Origin: Allium sativum
Taxonomy: Eukaryota > Streptophyta > Magnoliopsida > Asparagales > Amaryllidaceae
Length of the DNA stretch: 64,000 nucleotides
Direction: 5' to 3'
NCBI GenBank assembly: GCA_030737875.1
Contig: CM060926.1
Span: forward strand, 316,422,922 to 316,486,921
The position numbers and the translations under genes are program-made. Below, in pieces: positions 46,719-57,338 of this stretch; position 1 is the first letter of the stretch, and every line of letters starts with the position of its first letter. The notes beneath the pieces were generated by a model, which worked only from the letters and a program-made list of their open reading frames with translations, was not told the DNA's origin and ran no database searches.

Positions 46719-49089
46719 CAACCAAAGACTCCAACCTAAATTCACATAAGAAATTAGAGCTTGGAGCCGTCATGCTGCTGGAAGGAGACATGGAGTAGCC
46801 ACCGCTTAAGAGACGAACACAGTTAATACATATCTAATTCAAAAACAAAATTCTAACAACGTTTATCTACCCAAAGGAACACATCTCAATTTTAGAACTC
46901 AGAATCCAGAATTCAAGATTCGTCATTCGTTGTAAGCATAGTGGTTTTTCCGATGCGAATAGAAATTAAGATGTGATTTGATGTAAATGAAATTGGGATT
47001 TTTCTATTGTATAATATTAATGTAAATTCTGTGTATTGCGATGATTCGGTCATGATTTGTGTATTGATATTTGTGGCATAAATTGATTTATGCAAGTTTT
47101 GTAGCAAAAACTAGAATTTGACACCTTTATATTTATGTCGATAGCATGGATGGTATACATTCTCTATGTCTAAATTAAGGCTTATGTAAATATGTTCTAG
47201 ATTTGAGACCTTTTATGCCTACCTGACTCAAAACCTATGAATACATTCTTATGTTTATTTGCAAGTATAATTGGGTTTAGATAAGTACCGTTTGGTTACA
47301 TAAATTATACTAGTTTTATGTTAAAATAGACTAATTGATTTGAAGTTAGTTTACACCTTTGGGTTGTGTCAAAAATTGGACATTTTATGAACATGTAACA
47401 TGCTAGTTTGGTGTTTGACATTATGCCTAGTTATATATGTTTAAACCCACGTCTCGGCAAGTCAAAAATTATGCCATTTCATGTGACACCTATTTATTTA
47501 TACCCTGATTTGAATGCAAGTTCACATGACCCATAATTTATGTTAGTAAAACGATATGTTGCAAGTTCATGCGCCACACCTCTTTTATGTATCCTAGAAT
47601 ATTTCATGTCTTGATTTTTCCCTTCTTTATGTTTATAGGTTGGGCTGAAATGTTAAGCCCAACATATGTTATTATGTTGCGTACGTACAAACGGGGGAAA
47701 ACAAAACGTTGGGTTTAAAATAAAATACATGTATTGGCATGTTTGGCACATGCCAATGACTAGTGACATTTAGGCGGTATAAATTTTTATACCCAAGAAT
47801 AATGAACTTGGATAATTGGGCCATAAACATTTACATATAAAAATAAAAGAGACGAGTACGTAAATTTAGAGAATACGAGTATGCTTAACACGAGGTTGGA
47901 TTGAGTTGTGATGTAAACCTACCTAGACCCGCCCGGCTGTCCAGTAGTCACAACAATACCTATCTAATGTGGGTGGTTAAGCATGGAGCCCAATAAGGAC
48001 GCGAGGTTAGATTGAGTTACGGTGTAAATCTGCTCGGAACCGACCGGCACATCCAGTAACCGTAACAATATCTGTCAAATGTGAGTGGTCGGTGCTTTAA
48101 GAGGCTAAGGACAGATGGTAGGGTTAAGTTAATTAAAAACACTTAACCAAAATCAACATGTTAACAAGAGTTGATGGGTGGGGTTAGGTTAATATAGACA
48201 CTTAACCACTTAACTTGTTTGACTAGAAAACCCTAGTAACGGAGACCCATTTCAGCAGTAACCCAATTAGGTATCATGGTACCCTGGAACTAGGCAGGGT
48301 AGGGCACGATTACTGGGCTGATTGTAAGCGGTCAAAAGAGACAGCGGTTGGTGCATAGTGTGGGTTCTAACGGAGTGTGGGCGTGCACACACTTCGAAGC
48401 GGACAAACAGGGCACTGGCGCATTAGTAGTATAACCTATGTATTCTAAGGATTGTGTCGAGCCGCCACCATGGGTCTTGATACACCCCATGGTGGGACCA
48501 GCATAGGTATCTACAATCATTGCGGTTGTAAGGCACAGATGATTATGCGAGTAGGAGCCGATCTTTAGAAAAAGGGGATCACTTTACCCTCAGCACGGGG
48601 TGCCAGTTCAGAACTAATATATTTAGGTGCAGAGATATAGTGTGGGGTGCGATAGGATATTTGATTCGAACCGCTTTATCTTAGTGTATGATGCTTTCCT
48701 GTTTTCAGTTTATACCTATCATGTCCTTTTTCTTATTCACATACTGAAGAGTCACTAGATTTACTCAGGCTTTATGTCTAACCCTATTTTCTTTCGTCTT
48801 TTTTCTTCCGTTTCCCACCTAGGCCCACAGGGAGGAAACAACTCAGCTTAGTCAGACTCTTTGCAAGCTTCAAGATAGTAGATGTACGGTTTGGACTCTC
48901 TTGCTTTGGCTATGGCTGTTGGATACAATCATGGGGATTTATGTAGTTTTAATTATGTTTTTATGCTTCTTTATTTAATAACCGAGACAGAAATGATAAT
49001 GTAATGTTTTGGAAGTGTTATGTGACAGTTATGGAAGTGTTTTGTATGAACAAGTATTTTATGAAATAAAAAAGTCTGTTGTTTTCCGC

Positions 49090-49092
<3 letters not shown>

Positions 49093-49136
<44 letters not shown>
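49093..49136. repeat. TA microsatellite in 5' LTR F
   Basis: About 22 AT/TA units. The 3' LTR has only four or so at the same place (near 57220-57229), so the run expanded or contracted after insertion. Confidence 0.92.
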
Positions 49137-49139
<3 letters not shown>

Positions 49140-49242
49140 TATATCTGTCTTGTGTTCATCTGTGACTGTTACTTACAAACCTCCACCAAAGTTAAGGTAG
49201 TCTCTTTGTGAGTGACCTTAATGGAGGGTGGGGTGTTTCACT

Positions 49243-49254
49243 TGGTATCAGAGC
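49243..49254 (+). other. Primer-binding site of element F (tRNA-iMet)
   Basis: TGGTATCAGAGC two bases after the LTR end. Confidence 0.92.
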
Positions 49255-49421
49255 ATAGGTTTACCACATAAGATAGAAGTTTTTGAAATTATTTTCAAAA
49301 GCGAAGTTTAAAGAAGCATTTTTTTAAGAAAAGTTTTGATATTTTAAAAGGCATAATCCCCCGAAAGCCATATGCACTATCTCTCTGTCCTTCATTTTGT
49401 ACCTTTCCTTTTTGTTTCAGC

Positions 49422-50322
49422 ATGTCTGGAGACCTTAACCTTCCAGAAGGGGTACCGATACCCTGCTGGTTTAGGAGGTACCTGGAAGCTAGGGCCAATG
49501 GCACGGGCCCAACAGACATTCCTCCTCCAGTGGCAGCGGTTCCTCCTCCTCCTCCTCCTCGTGGAAATGCTTTTGCAAAGACATGTAGAGACTTTAAGGC
49601 TATGGGTGGAAAGGACTTTTATGGAACTGAATCCTTTGTAGTAGTAAGAAACTGGCTAAAGGAGACCAAGGATCTGTTTGTCATCTTCGAAGTTGATGAT
49701 AGGAAAAAGATATAGCTAGCAGTGTGGTTGCTTAAAGATGAAGCGTCTTATTGGTAGGAGATCACCAATGCTGAGAGGCCAGTAGAAACATGGGAAGAAT
49801 TCAAGACGAGATTTGAGATGAAATTCTCCTCCCAAGCTCAAAGAAGGCTGCAAATGGAGAAGTTCCTAACTCTGAAACAGGGAAGTATGACAATCAGGGA
49901 GTACATTAATTAGTTTAATCAGCTGGCCAGATTTGGGTTGGACTTAGTAAACACCCAACACAAGAAGGCGCTCCGCTTTGTCAAAGGTCTGAATGAGCCT
50001 CTACACAGCCTTGCTACGACCCATGTATCCACGGGAGCGACTTATGAAAGCTTACTGGACATGGCATTGCTACACGAGGAAGACAAGGGCAAGAAAAAGA
50101 CTAAGGTGGAAGAAAAGAAGGAAGGATTACAGGCTAAGAAAACAGACTTCAAGAAAGGTGGGAAGAACAATAAAACCCATGAAAAGAGAAAGTGCAATTT
50201 CTGTGGCGTTGTTGGGCATATAGTGAAAGACTGCAGAAAGAAGAAGGCGAAGATGAATGGTGGTTGCTTCCGTTGCGGGGGGCCTGGACACTTGGCTAAG
50301 GACTGCCCAAAGAAGCGGGGGT
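49422..50322 (+). pseudogene. gag: Element F gag with two zinc knuckles, broken by stops
   Basis: The ATG at 49422 (MSGDLNLPEGVPIPCWF) opens gag. The text runs through a proline-rich part (IPPPVAAVPPPPPP), FKAMGGKDFYGTE and WLKETKDLFVIFEVDDRKK to a TAG at about 49713. It then continues through LAVWLLKDEASYW(TAG)EITNAE, WEEFKTRFEMKF and REYIN(TAG)FNQLARFGLD. From 49938 the frame is open with two knuckles, CNFCGVVGHIVKDC and CFRCGGPGHLAKDC, ending at TAG 50322-50324. All four stops are TAG. Three stand where Gln is expected and one where Trp is expected. Confidence 0.85.
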
Positions 50323-50842
50323 AGGGACAGAGGGCTGGATCCACTTCAGGGGGTCAAGTTCATGCACTGGTGGCACCTCCACAAGAACGAGGTAGAAATA
50401 TTTCTTCAGAAAGCTTAGTTTATCTTTATGATCACCCAGTTCGCACTCTCTTTGATTCTGGTGCATCATACTCCTTTATTTCATCTGCTTTAGTAGAATC
50501 TCTACACCTAGACACTAGTAGGTAGAAGATCCCTTGGTTGTCTCAAATCCAATTGGGGGCTCGGCTTATTTGTCAATGGTTTGCTTGGACTTGAAAATCT
50601 CTATTCTAAGTGTTGAATTTAGATGTAGTGCCTTTGTTTTGGGCTTTTCGGGATATGGATTGATCTTAGGCATGGACTGGTTATCCAGTAATAGTGTCAT
50701 TCTTGATTGTGAGAAAAGAGTGGTTAGGCTCTTGACTCGGCTCGATAACACTCTAGAAATTTCTTGTAATCCGTTGAATGTTGTTATGCTTAGTAATCTA
50801 GAGTCGCTTGACGCTTCTGTTGAGAATTTATAGTCGGTAAGA
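50323..50842 (+). pseudogene. Element F aspartic protease, broken
   Basis: The active site is visible as VRTLFDSGASYSFISSAL near 50436-50493, with DSGAS intact. A stop (TAG) and a frameshift follow near 50520. From 50534 an open stretch reads VSNPIGGSAYLSMVCLDLKI and GYGLILGMDWLSSNSVILDC, the second protease box. It stops at TAG 50831-50833 before the RT. Confidence 0.78.
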
Positions 50843-51660
50843 GTGGTCCGGGAATACTTGGATGTCTTTGAAGAGGTGAAAGGCTTTCCTCCGAAGCGGG
50901 AAATAGATTTTCGCATATATCTCGTTGATAATGCAAAGCCCGTGGCTCTGCCTGTTAGACACTTGGCTCCAAAGGAGAGAAAGGAGCTCAGTAAGCAAGT
51001 TAAGGAGCTTCTCGAGAAGGGGTTTATAAGAAGGAGTATCTCAGAATGGGGTGCTCCAGTGGTGTTCGCCACCAAAGCAGACGGTTCACTACGTCTATGT
51101 GTGGACTATAGGGAGCTAAACAAGCTGACTAAAAAGAATAGGCACCCTCTCCCCAGAATCGACGATTTGTTTGATTAGCGTGTAGGTGCGTCGGTTTTCT
51201 CCCAACTTGATCTAGCTACTGGGTTCCATCAGCTAAGAGTAGCTGAAGATAGCATTGATAAAATGGCGTTGAGAACCCCAGACGGTTTCTTCGAGTGGCT
51301 TGTCATGCCTTTCGGCTTGACAAACGCACCCGCTTATTTCGTAGACCTAATGAGCAGGGTATTCAGAGAATTCCTCAATAAATTCGTGGTGGTCTTCGTA
51401 GATGATATCTTGATCTTCTCAAAGAATGAGGAAGAACATGCTCAGCTTCTGAAAGAGATCATGGTAACTCTTCGAGTTCATCCGCTAAAAGCCAAATTCT
51501 CCAAGTGCCACTTTTGGAGAGAAGAAGTAAGATTTCTTGGACATATAGTGTCCAAAGAAGGGTAGGCTGTGGACCCCGCGAAAGTGGTGGCAGTGCAAGA
51601 TTGGAAGACACCAAGAAATGCAACCGAAGTCCGAAGCTTTCTTGGGCTAGCAGGTTTTTA
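50843..51660 (+). pseudogene. pol: Element F reverse transcriptase, two in-frame stops
   Basis: RT blocks in order: [61 protein letters not shown], then TAG at about 51176 where relatives have Gln. It continues with [34 protein letters not shown] and [18 protein letters not shown], all catalytic Asp residues present. A second TAG (51563-51565) follows HIVSKEG. Apart from the stops the reading frame is unshifted, so it decayed mainly by point mutation. Confidence 0.85.
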
Positions 51661-52172
51661 CCAAAAGTTCATTAAGGATTTCGCGAAAATCTCAGCTCCC
51701 CTAACAAGGCTAACAAAGAAGAATATAGCATTTGCTTGGGATTTGGACTGTGACATTGCATTCCAACGCTTGAAAAGGGCTCTTACAACAACCCCAGTTC
51801 TGACTCTGCCTGATGGAAGCAAAATGTTCATAGTATACACAGATGCATGTGGAACGGGACTAGGCGCTGTTCTAATCCAAGAAGGGAGGGTAGTAGCTTA
51901 TGGTGGAAGGCAATTGAAGGTTCACGAAAAGAACTATCCAACCCATGATCTTGAGTTGGCCGCCATCGTCTTTGCACTTAAGTCTTGGCGACATTATCTC
52001 CTAGGTGAGAAGTTCGAATTATACAATGACCATAAATCATTGAAATATCTCTTCTCGTAGAAAGATCTTAACTTGAGGCAGCAAAGGTGGATGGAGTTTC
52101 TTGCCTTGTATGATTTTGAAATTTCCTATACTCCCGGCAAAGGCAACGTAGTAGCAGACGCATTGAGCCGAA
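51661..52172 (+). pseudogene. pol: Element F RNase H, one in-frame stop
   Basis: The segment starts after [11 protein letters not shown]. Text includes [33 protein letters not shown] with the first catalytic Asp, [20 protein letters not shown], and [19 protein letters not shown] at 52058-52060 stands where the family has Gln ([11 protein letters not shown]). It continues with [17 protein letters not shown], whose Asp is conserved. Confidence 0.83.
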
Positions 52173-53753
52173 AGAAACTGACCTTAAGCCCTCTCTTTGT
52201 GGAAAGGCAAAGCTTGGAGTATATAGCCAGTTTTAACTTTAGACCCTCCTTGGATTTTGTACCAGGTTTGTTAGCATCTCTCGAAGTACGCCCTACTCTC
52301 TTGGACTCAATAGGGACTGCACAACGTGAAGACCCTCAGCTTGTTGATGTGATTGGTAAACTTATTAGGGGTGAGACTTCCAGTCACCTCAATAGGTACT
52401 CCATCGATGATAAGGGTTGGCTGAGGCTAGATGGAAGACTGTGCGCCCCACAAGCAAGGGGGATGACAAAGAAGGTTCTCGAGGAAGCACATCATTCCAA
52501 GATGACAAAACACCCAGGAGGGGACAAGATGTACAAGGATATAAATTCTTTTGGAGCGGCATGAAGAAGGATGTGGCAGATTTATTTTCTAAGTGCATGA
52601 CCTGCCAACAGGTCAAGGCGGAACAGAAGAAGCCTGGCGGACTACTTCATCCTTTAGAGGTCCCACAGTGGAAGTGGGAGAGCATTTCAATGTACTTCAT
52701 TGATGGACTTCCTAGGTCAAGAAGAGGCAATACTAGCATTTGGGTAACAGTGGATAGGCTTACTAAAAGCGCCTACTTTATACCCGTTAAAAGTAGAAGG
52801 ACTGCCTCATCTCTAGCATCTTTTTATCTCAAGGAAATAGTTCGACTCCATGGGATAATCTCCAGCATCGTTAGTGACCTATCTTCACAAGCGAGTTTTG
52901 GCGAAGTCTGCAGGAAGCTGTAGGCACACAGTTATGTTTGAGCATGGCCTATCACCCATAAACCGATGGCCAGATGGAAAGGGTAAATAGAGTTTTATAG
53001 GTTCTTTTGAGACTTTGCGTTCTTGACTTTGGAGGGACATGGGAGGATCATCTTCCTTTGGTGGAATTCGCCTACAACAACAGCTACCAAGCCACCATCG
53101 GTATGGCGCCCTTCGAAGCTCTATATGGAAGACCGTGTAGATCACCAACTTGTTGGTGGGAGTCTATAGATAAACTTATACTTGGGCCGGACATGATTCG
53201 AGAGACTTCAGAGAAAGTTGACTTGATACGAAGAAGGATGTAGACAACCCAAGAAAGACTGAAATCCTACGCCGACAAAAGAAGGACCGACCTTGAGTTT
53301 GAGGTTGAGGACAGGGTTTTCCTTAAGGTTTCCCCTTTAAGGAACGTCGTTCGCTTCGGATCCACAGGAAAGCTAGCACCAAGATTTGTTGGACCATTCC
53401 CTATCATCGAGGAGATTGGGAAAATGGCTTATAGAGTAGAGCTGCCTGAAAGGTTGGCTGGAATTCGCAACGTCTTTCACGTTTCTCATCTCCGAAAATG
53501 TCTACATGAATCTGCGAAAGTGATGGAGCCAAGAATTCTAGAAGAAGCTGAAGTAGAACGCGAAGCAACTGTAAGGAGAGTTCCAACTCGAATCGTAGGA
53601 ACTGAAATCAAAAAGCTACGCAACCGTGAAGTAAAACTCATCAAAGTTCAGTGGAGTGACACTGAGGAAGACGCGACTTGGGAAACTGAGGACAAAATAT
53701 GTGCGGCTTACCCTTTTCTTTTTGAGGGTATATCCTCGATCTCTCTTTTTCCT
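52173..53753 (+). pseudogene. pol: Element F integrase and chromodomain-like tail, broken
   Basis: The HHCC region (EEAHHSKMTKHPGGDKMYKD, then KCMTCQQVKAEQ) is interrupted by a frameshift near 52550. The core shows WVTVDRLTKSAYFIPV with the first Asp. The second-Asp region, IVSD, is followed by a deletion and shift (LSSQASFGEV) and a TAG. The Glu region reads YHP(TAA)TDGQMERVN. From 53007 the text is FAYNNSYQATIGMAPFEAL and, after one TAG, FLKVSPLRNVVRF, KLAPRFVGPFPII and IRNVFHVSHLRKCL. It ends in the chromodomain-like tail LIKVQWSDTEEDATWETED before the stop at 53754-53756. Confidence 0.85.
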
Positions 53754-53756
53754 TAA

Positions 53757-54304
53757 GTTGTGCTTTATCTATCTTTTTAAGTATACTTCCTCAATATTAC
53801 CCTTTATCCTTAGGTAGGAAACCCTTTGGATGTAAACATGTATTTGAAACATGTTATGATTGATGGTTGCAAGTGGTTGCAAGTGGTTGCTCGTGGATGC
53901 ATATACACACACAACCTAAGTTTTAGATCGGCTCAGTTACTTCATACTGCATATGCATGTATGTATTCATATTTGTATGTGGTTGAAACTTGATATGTCG
54001 TCATATGGATGTTGCATTTGTATTAATGGTTGCGCACTCATGTAGAATTATGAGTAAGGGCAAACTTTTGCATACATAATGGATTCATGGCACTTACATG
54101 ATTTTCATTAAGGAGGTCAACTGAATCAGTAGACCACTGATTTTGCATTAGATAAGGACATGTACACACACCGTGCATATGATCATAAAGCATTAAAAGT
54201 CTTTTAAGGACAATGGATGCCTGTGTTTGATGGTTGAGTAGATGGACGATTGGATGTTAGGACTTACGTTTTTCCAGACTTGAAGATTTCGGGGACCAAA
54301 TCCT
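53757..54304 (+). other. Element F 3' untranslated region
   Basis: About 550 bp between the end of integrase and the polypurine tract. AT-rich, with a small duplicated GCAAGTGGTT near 53866-53890. No gene seen. Confidence 0.7.
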
Positions 54305-54319
54305 AAAAGGAGGGAAGAA
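54305..54319 (+). other. Polypurine tract of element F
   Basis: AAAAGGAGGGAAGAA directly before the TG of the 3' LTR. Confidence 0.9.
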
Positions 54320-54600
54320 TGTAACACCCCAAATTTTCTGTTAACTGTATAATAACAAATTTAAGTATAATTAATCTTTAATGAAAGAATTAAGGGAAAC
54401 AAGTTTCACCGTTGCAATCGTCTCGGAATTCTGCTTGAGATAGAGTCCGAGTTTGCGTGAATCGGACTCCGTATGAAGGAGTTATGACATCCGGAAGTTT
54501 CAGAATTAAAATTAAAAATTCAAACAGTTCAAAATGAAGTTCATATTTCAAAATCAGACCCAAATTGGGCTGGGCGGGAAAATTCCAGCACAGGCACCAG

Positions 54601-54686
54601 GTCGACCAAGGGGTCGACCTGGGTGACCAGGTCGACCATAGTGTCGACCTGGGGGTCGACCTGCTCAGTCGACCTGCTCAGTCGAC
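54601..54686. repeat. Expanded GTCGACC cluster in 3' LTR F
   Basis: GTCGAC occurs at 54601, 54613, 54631, 54643, 54655, 54668 and 54681, often followed by CTG. The last copies are separated by CTGCTCA spacers and look like recent tandem duplication. Confidence 0.88.
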
Positions 54687-56930
54687 CTGGTTTGGCCCTG
54701 GCTGGCCTGGTCGGGTTCTGGTCGATTTCTGGAGCTTGGCTGTGTCACTAGGGCTGAAATGTCGCATTTTGGTCTTGAAGTGAATGGTCCAGATTCGTCT
54801 GTGATCATCTGACGACTCAAATCAATTTCAAATTCTATAAATACAACCTAAGACCCCAACCTAAATTCACATAAGAAATTAGAGCTTGGAGCCGTCATGC
54901 TGCTGGAAGGAGACATGGAGTAGCCACCGCTTAAGAGACGATCAAAGTTAATACATATCTAATTCAAAAACAAGATTCTAACAACGTTTATCTACCCAAA
55001 GGAACGCATCTCAATTTCAGAACTCAGAATTCAAGATTCGTCATTCGTTGTAAGTATAGTGGTTTTTCCGATGTGAAAAGAAATTAAGATGTGATTCGAT
55101 GTAAATGAAATTGGGATTTTTCTAGTGTATAATATTGATGTAAATTCTGTGTATTGCGATGATTCGGTCATGATTTGTGTAATGATATTTGTGGCATAAA
55201 TTGATTGATGCAATTTTATGGCAAAAACTAGAATTTGACACCTTTATTTTTATGTCGGTAGCATGGACCATATACATTCTCTAAGTCTAAATTAAGGCTT
55301 ATGTAAACATGTTCCAGACTTGAGACCTTTTATGCCTACATGACTCAAAACCTATGAATCATTCTTATGTTTATTTGCAAGTATAATTGGGTTTAGATAA
55401 ATACCGTTTGGATACACAAATTATACTAGTTTTATGTTAAAATAGACTAATTGATTTGAAGTTAGTTTACACCTTTGGGTTGTGTCAAAAAGTGGACATT
55501 TTATGAACATGTAGCTTGCTAGTTTGGTGTTTGACATTATGCCTAGTTATATATGTTTAAACCCACGTCTAGGCAAGTCAAAAATTATGCCATTTCATGT
55601 GACACCTATTTAGTTATACCCTGATTTGAATGCAAGTTCACATGACCCATAATTTATGTTAGTAAAATGATATGTTGCAAGTTCATGCGCCACACCTCTT
55701 TTATGTATCCTAGAATATTTCATGTCTTGATTTTTCCCTTCTTTATGTTTATAGGTTGGGCTGAAATGTTAAGCCCAACATATGTTATTATGTTGCGTAC
55801 GTACAAACGGGGGAAAACAAAACGTTGGGTTTAAAATAAAATACATGTATTGGCATGTTTGGCACATGCCAATGACTAGTGACATTTAGGCGGTATAAAT
55901 TATTATACCCAAGAATAATGAACTTGGATAATTGGGCCATAAACATTTACATATAAAAATAAAAAGAGACAAATATGTAAATTTAGAGAATACGAGTATG
56001 CTTAACACGAGGTTGGATTGAGTTGTGATGTAAACCTGCCCGGACCCGCCCGGCTGTCCTGTAGTCACAACAATACCTATCCAATGTGGGTGGTTAAGAA
56101 TGGAGCCCAATAAGGACCCGAGGTTAGACTGTGTTACGGTGTAAATCTGCCCAGAACCGACCGACACATCTAGTAACCGTAACAATATCTGTCTAATGTG
56201 AGTGGTCGGTGCTTTAAGAGGCTAAGGACAGATGGTAGGGTTAAGTTAATTAAAAACACTTAACCAAATTCAACATGTTAACAAGAGTTGATGGGTGGGG
56301 TTAGGTTAATACAGACACTTAACCACTTAACATGTTTGACTAGAAAACCCTAGTAACGGGGACCCATTTCAGCAGTAACCCAATTAGGTATCATGGTACC
56401 CTGGAACTAGGCAGGGTAGGGCACGATTACTGGGCTGATTCTAAGCGGTCAAAAGCGACGGCGGTTGGTGCACAGTGTGGGTTCTAATGGAGTGTGGGCG
56501 TGCACACACTTCGGAGCAGACAAGCAGGGCATTGGTGCATTAGTAGTATAACCTATGTATTTTAAGGATTGTGTCGGGCCGCCACCATGGGTCTTGATAC
56601 GCCCCATGGTGAGACCAGCATAGGTATCTACAATCATTGGGGGCCGTAAGATACAGATGATTATGCGAGTAGGAGCCGATCTTTAGAAAAAGGGGATCAC
56701 TTTACCCTCAGCGCGGGGTGCCAGTTCAGAACTAATACATGTAGCTGCAGAGATATAGTGTGGGGTGAGATAGGATATTCGATTCGAACCGCTTTATCTT
56801 AGTGTATGATGCTTTCCTGTTTTCAGTTTATACCTATCATGTCCTTTTTCTTATTCACATACTGAAGAGTCACTATATTTACTCAGGCTTTATGTCTGAC
56901 CCTATTTTCTTTCATCTTCTTTTCTTCCGT

Positions 56931-56946
56931 CCCCCCCCCCCCCCCC
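56931..56946. repeat. Poly-C run in 3' LTR F
   Basis: Sixteen consecutive C residues. The equivalent 5' LTR sequence has no such run, so this is either a real expansion or an assembly or sequencing artefact. Confidence 0.85.
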
Positions 56947-57333
56947 GGCCCACAGGGAGGAAACAACTCAGCTTAGTCAGACTCTTTGCAAGCTTCAAGA
57001 TAGTAGATGTAAGGTTTGGACTCTCTTGCTTTGGCTATGGATGTTGGATACAATCATGGGGATTTATGCAGTTTTAATTATGTTTTTATGCTTCTTTATT
57101 TAATAACCAATACAGAAATGATGATGTAATATTTTGGAAGTGTTATGTGACAGTTATGGAAGTGTTTTGTATGAACAAGTATTTTATGAAATAAAAAAGT
57201 CTGTTGTTTTCCACTTCTTATATATATGTGTTTATATCTGTCTTGTGTTCATCTGTGACTGTTACTTACAAACCTCCGCCAAAGTTAAGGTAGTCCCTTT
57301 GTGAGTGACCTTAATGGTGGGTGGGGTGTTTCA

Positions 57334-57338
57334 CCATA
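57334..57338. repeat. Right target-site duplication of element F
   Basis: CCATA, identical to 46210-46214. Beyond it the element B reading frame resumes. Confidence 0.92.

Larger units (their letters stand above)
46215..49240 (+). repeat. 5' LTR of element F (3,026 bp)
   Basis: Starts TGTAACACCCCAAATTTTCTG and ends GGGTGTTTCA directly before the primer-binding site. A TATA box (TATAAATA) lies at 46711-46718. It contains a small GTCGAC cluster at 46491-46548 and a TA microsatellite at 49093-49136. Compared with the 3' LTR it differs at about 5% of sites in the blocks I aligned. Confidence 0.94.
46215..57333 (+). mobile_element. Element F: complete Ty3/gypsy chromovirus nested in element B
   Basis: An 11.1-kb plus-strand element with LTRs at 46215-49240 and 54320-57333 (3,026 and 3,014 bp, TGTAACACCCC...GGTGTTTCA), tRNA-iMet primer-binding site, gag, protease, RT, RNase H, integrase with chromodomain-like tail, and polypurine tract. 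The 5-bp duplication CCATA is exact. It sits in the polyprotein of the copia element B between integrase and RT, so it inserted after B. Its gag-pol has many stops, mostly TAG where relatives have Gln or Trp. It belongs to the Tekay/Del-like group, as do C and E. Confidence 0.95.
54320..57333 (+). repeat. 3' LTR of element F (3,014 bp)
   Basis: Homologous to the 5' LTR over its whole length. Notable differences are seven GTCGAC copies at 54601-54686 against three in the 5' LTR, a 16-C run at 56931-56946 where the 5' LTR reads GTTTCCCACCTA, and a much shorter TA microsatellite near 57220. Confidence 0.94.
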
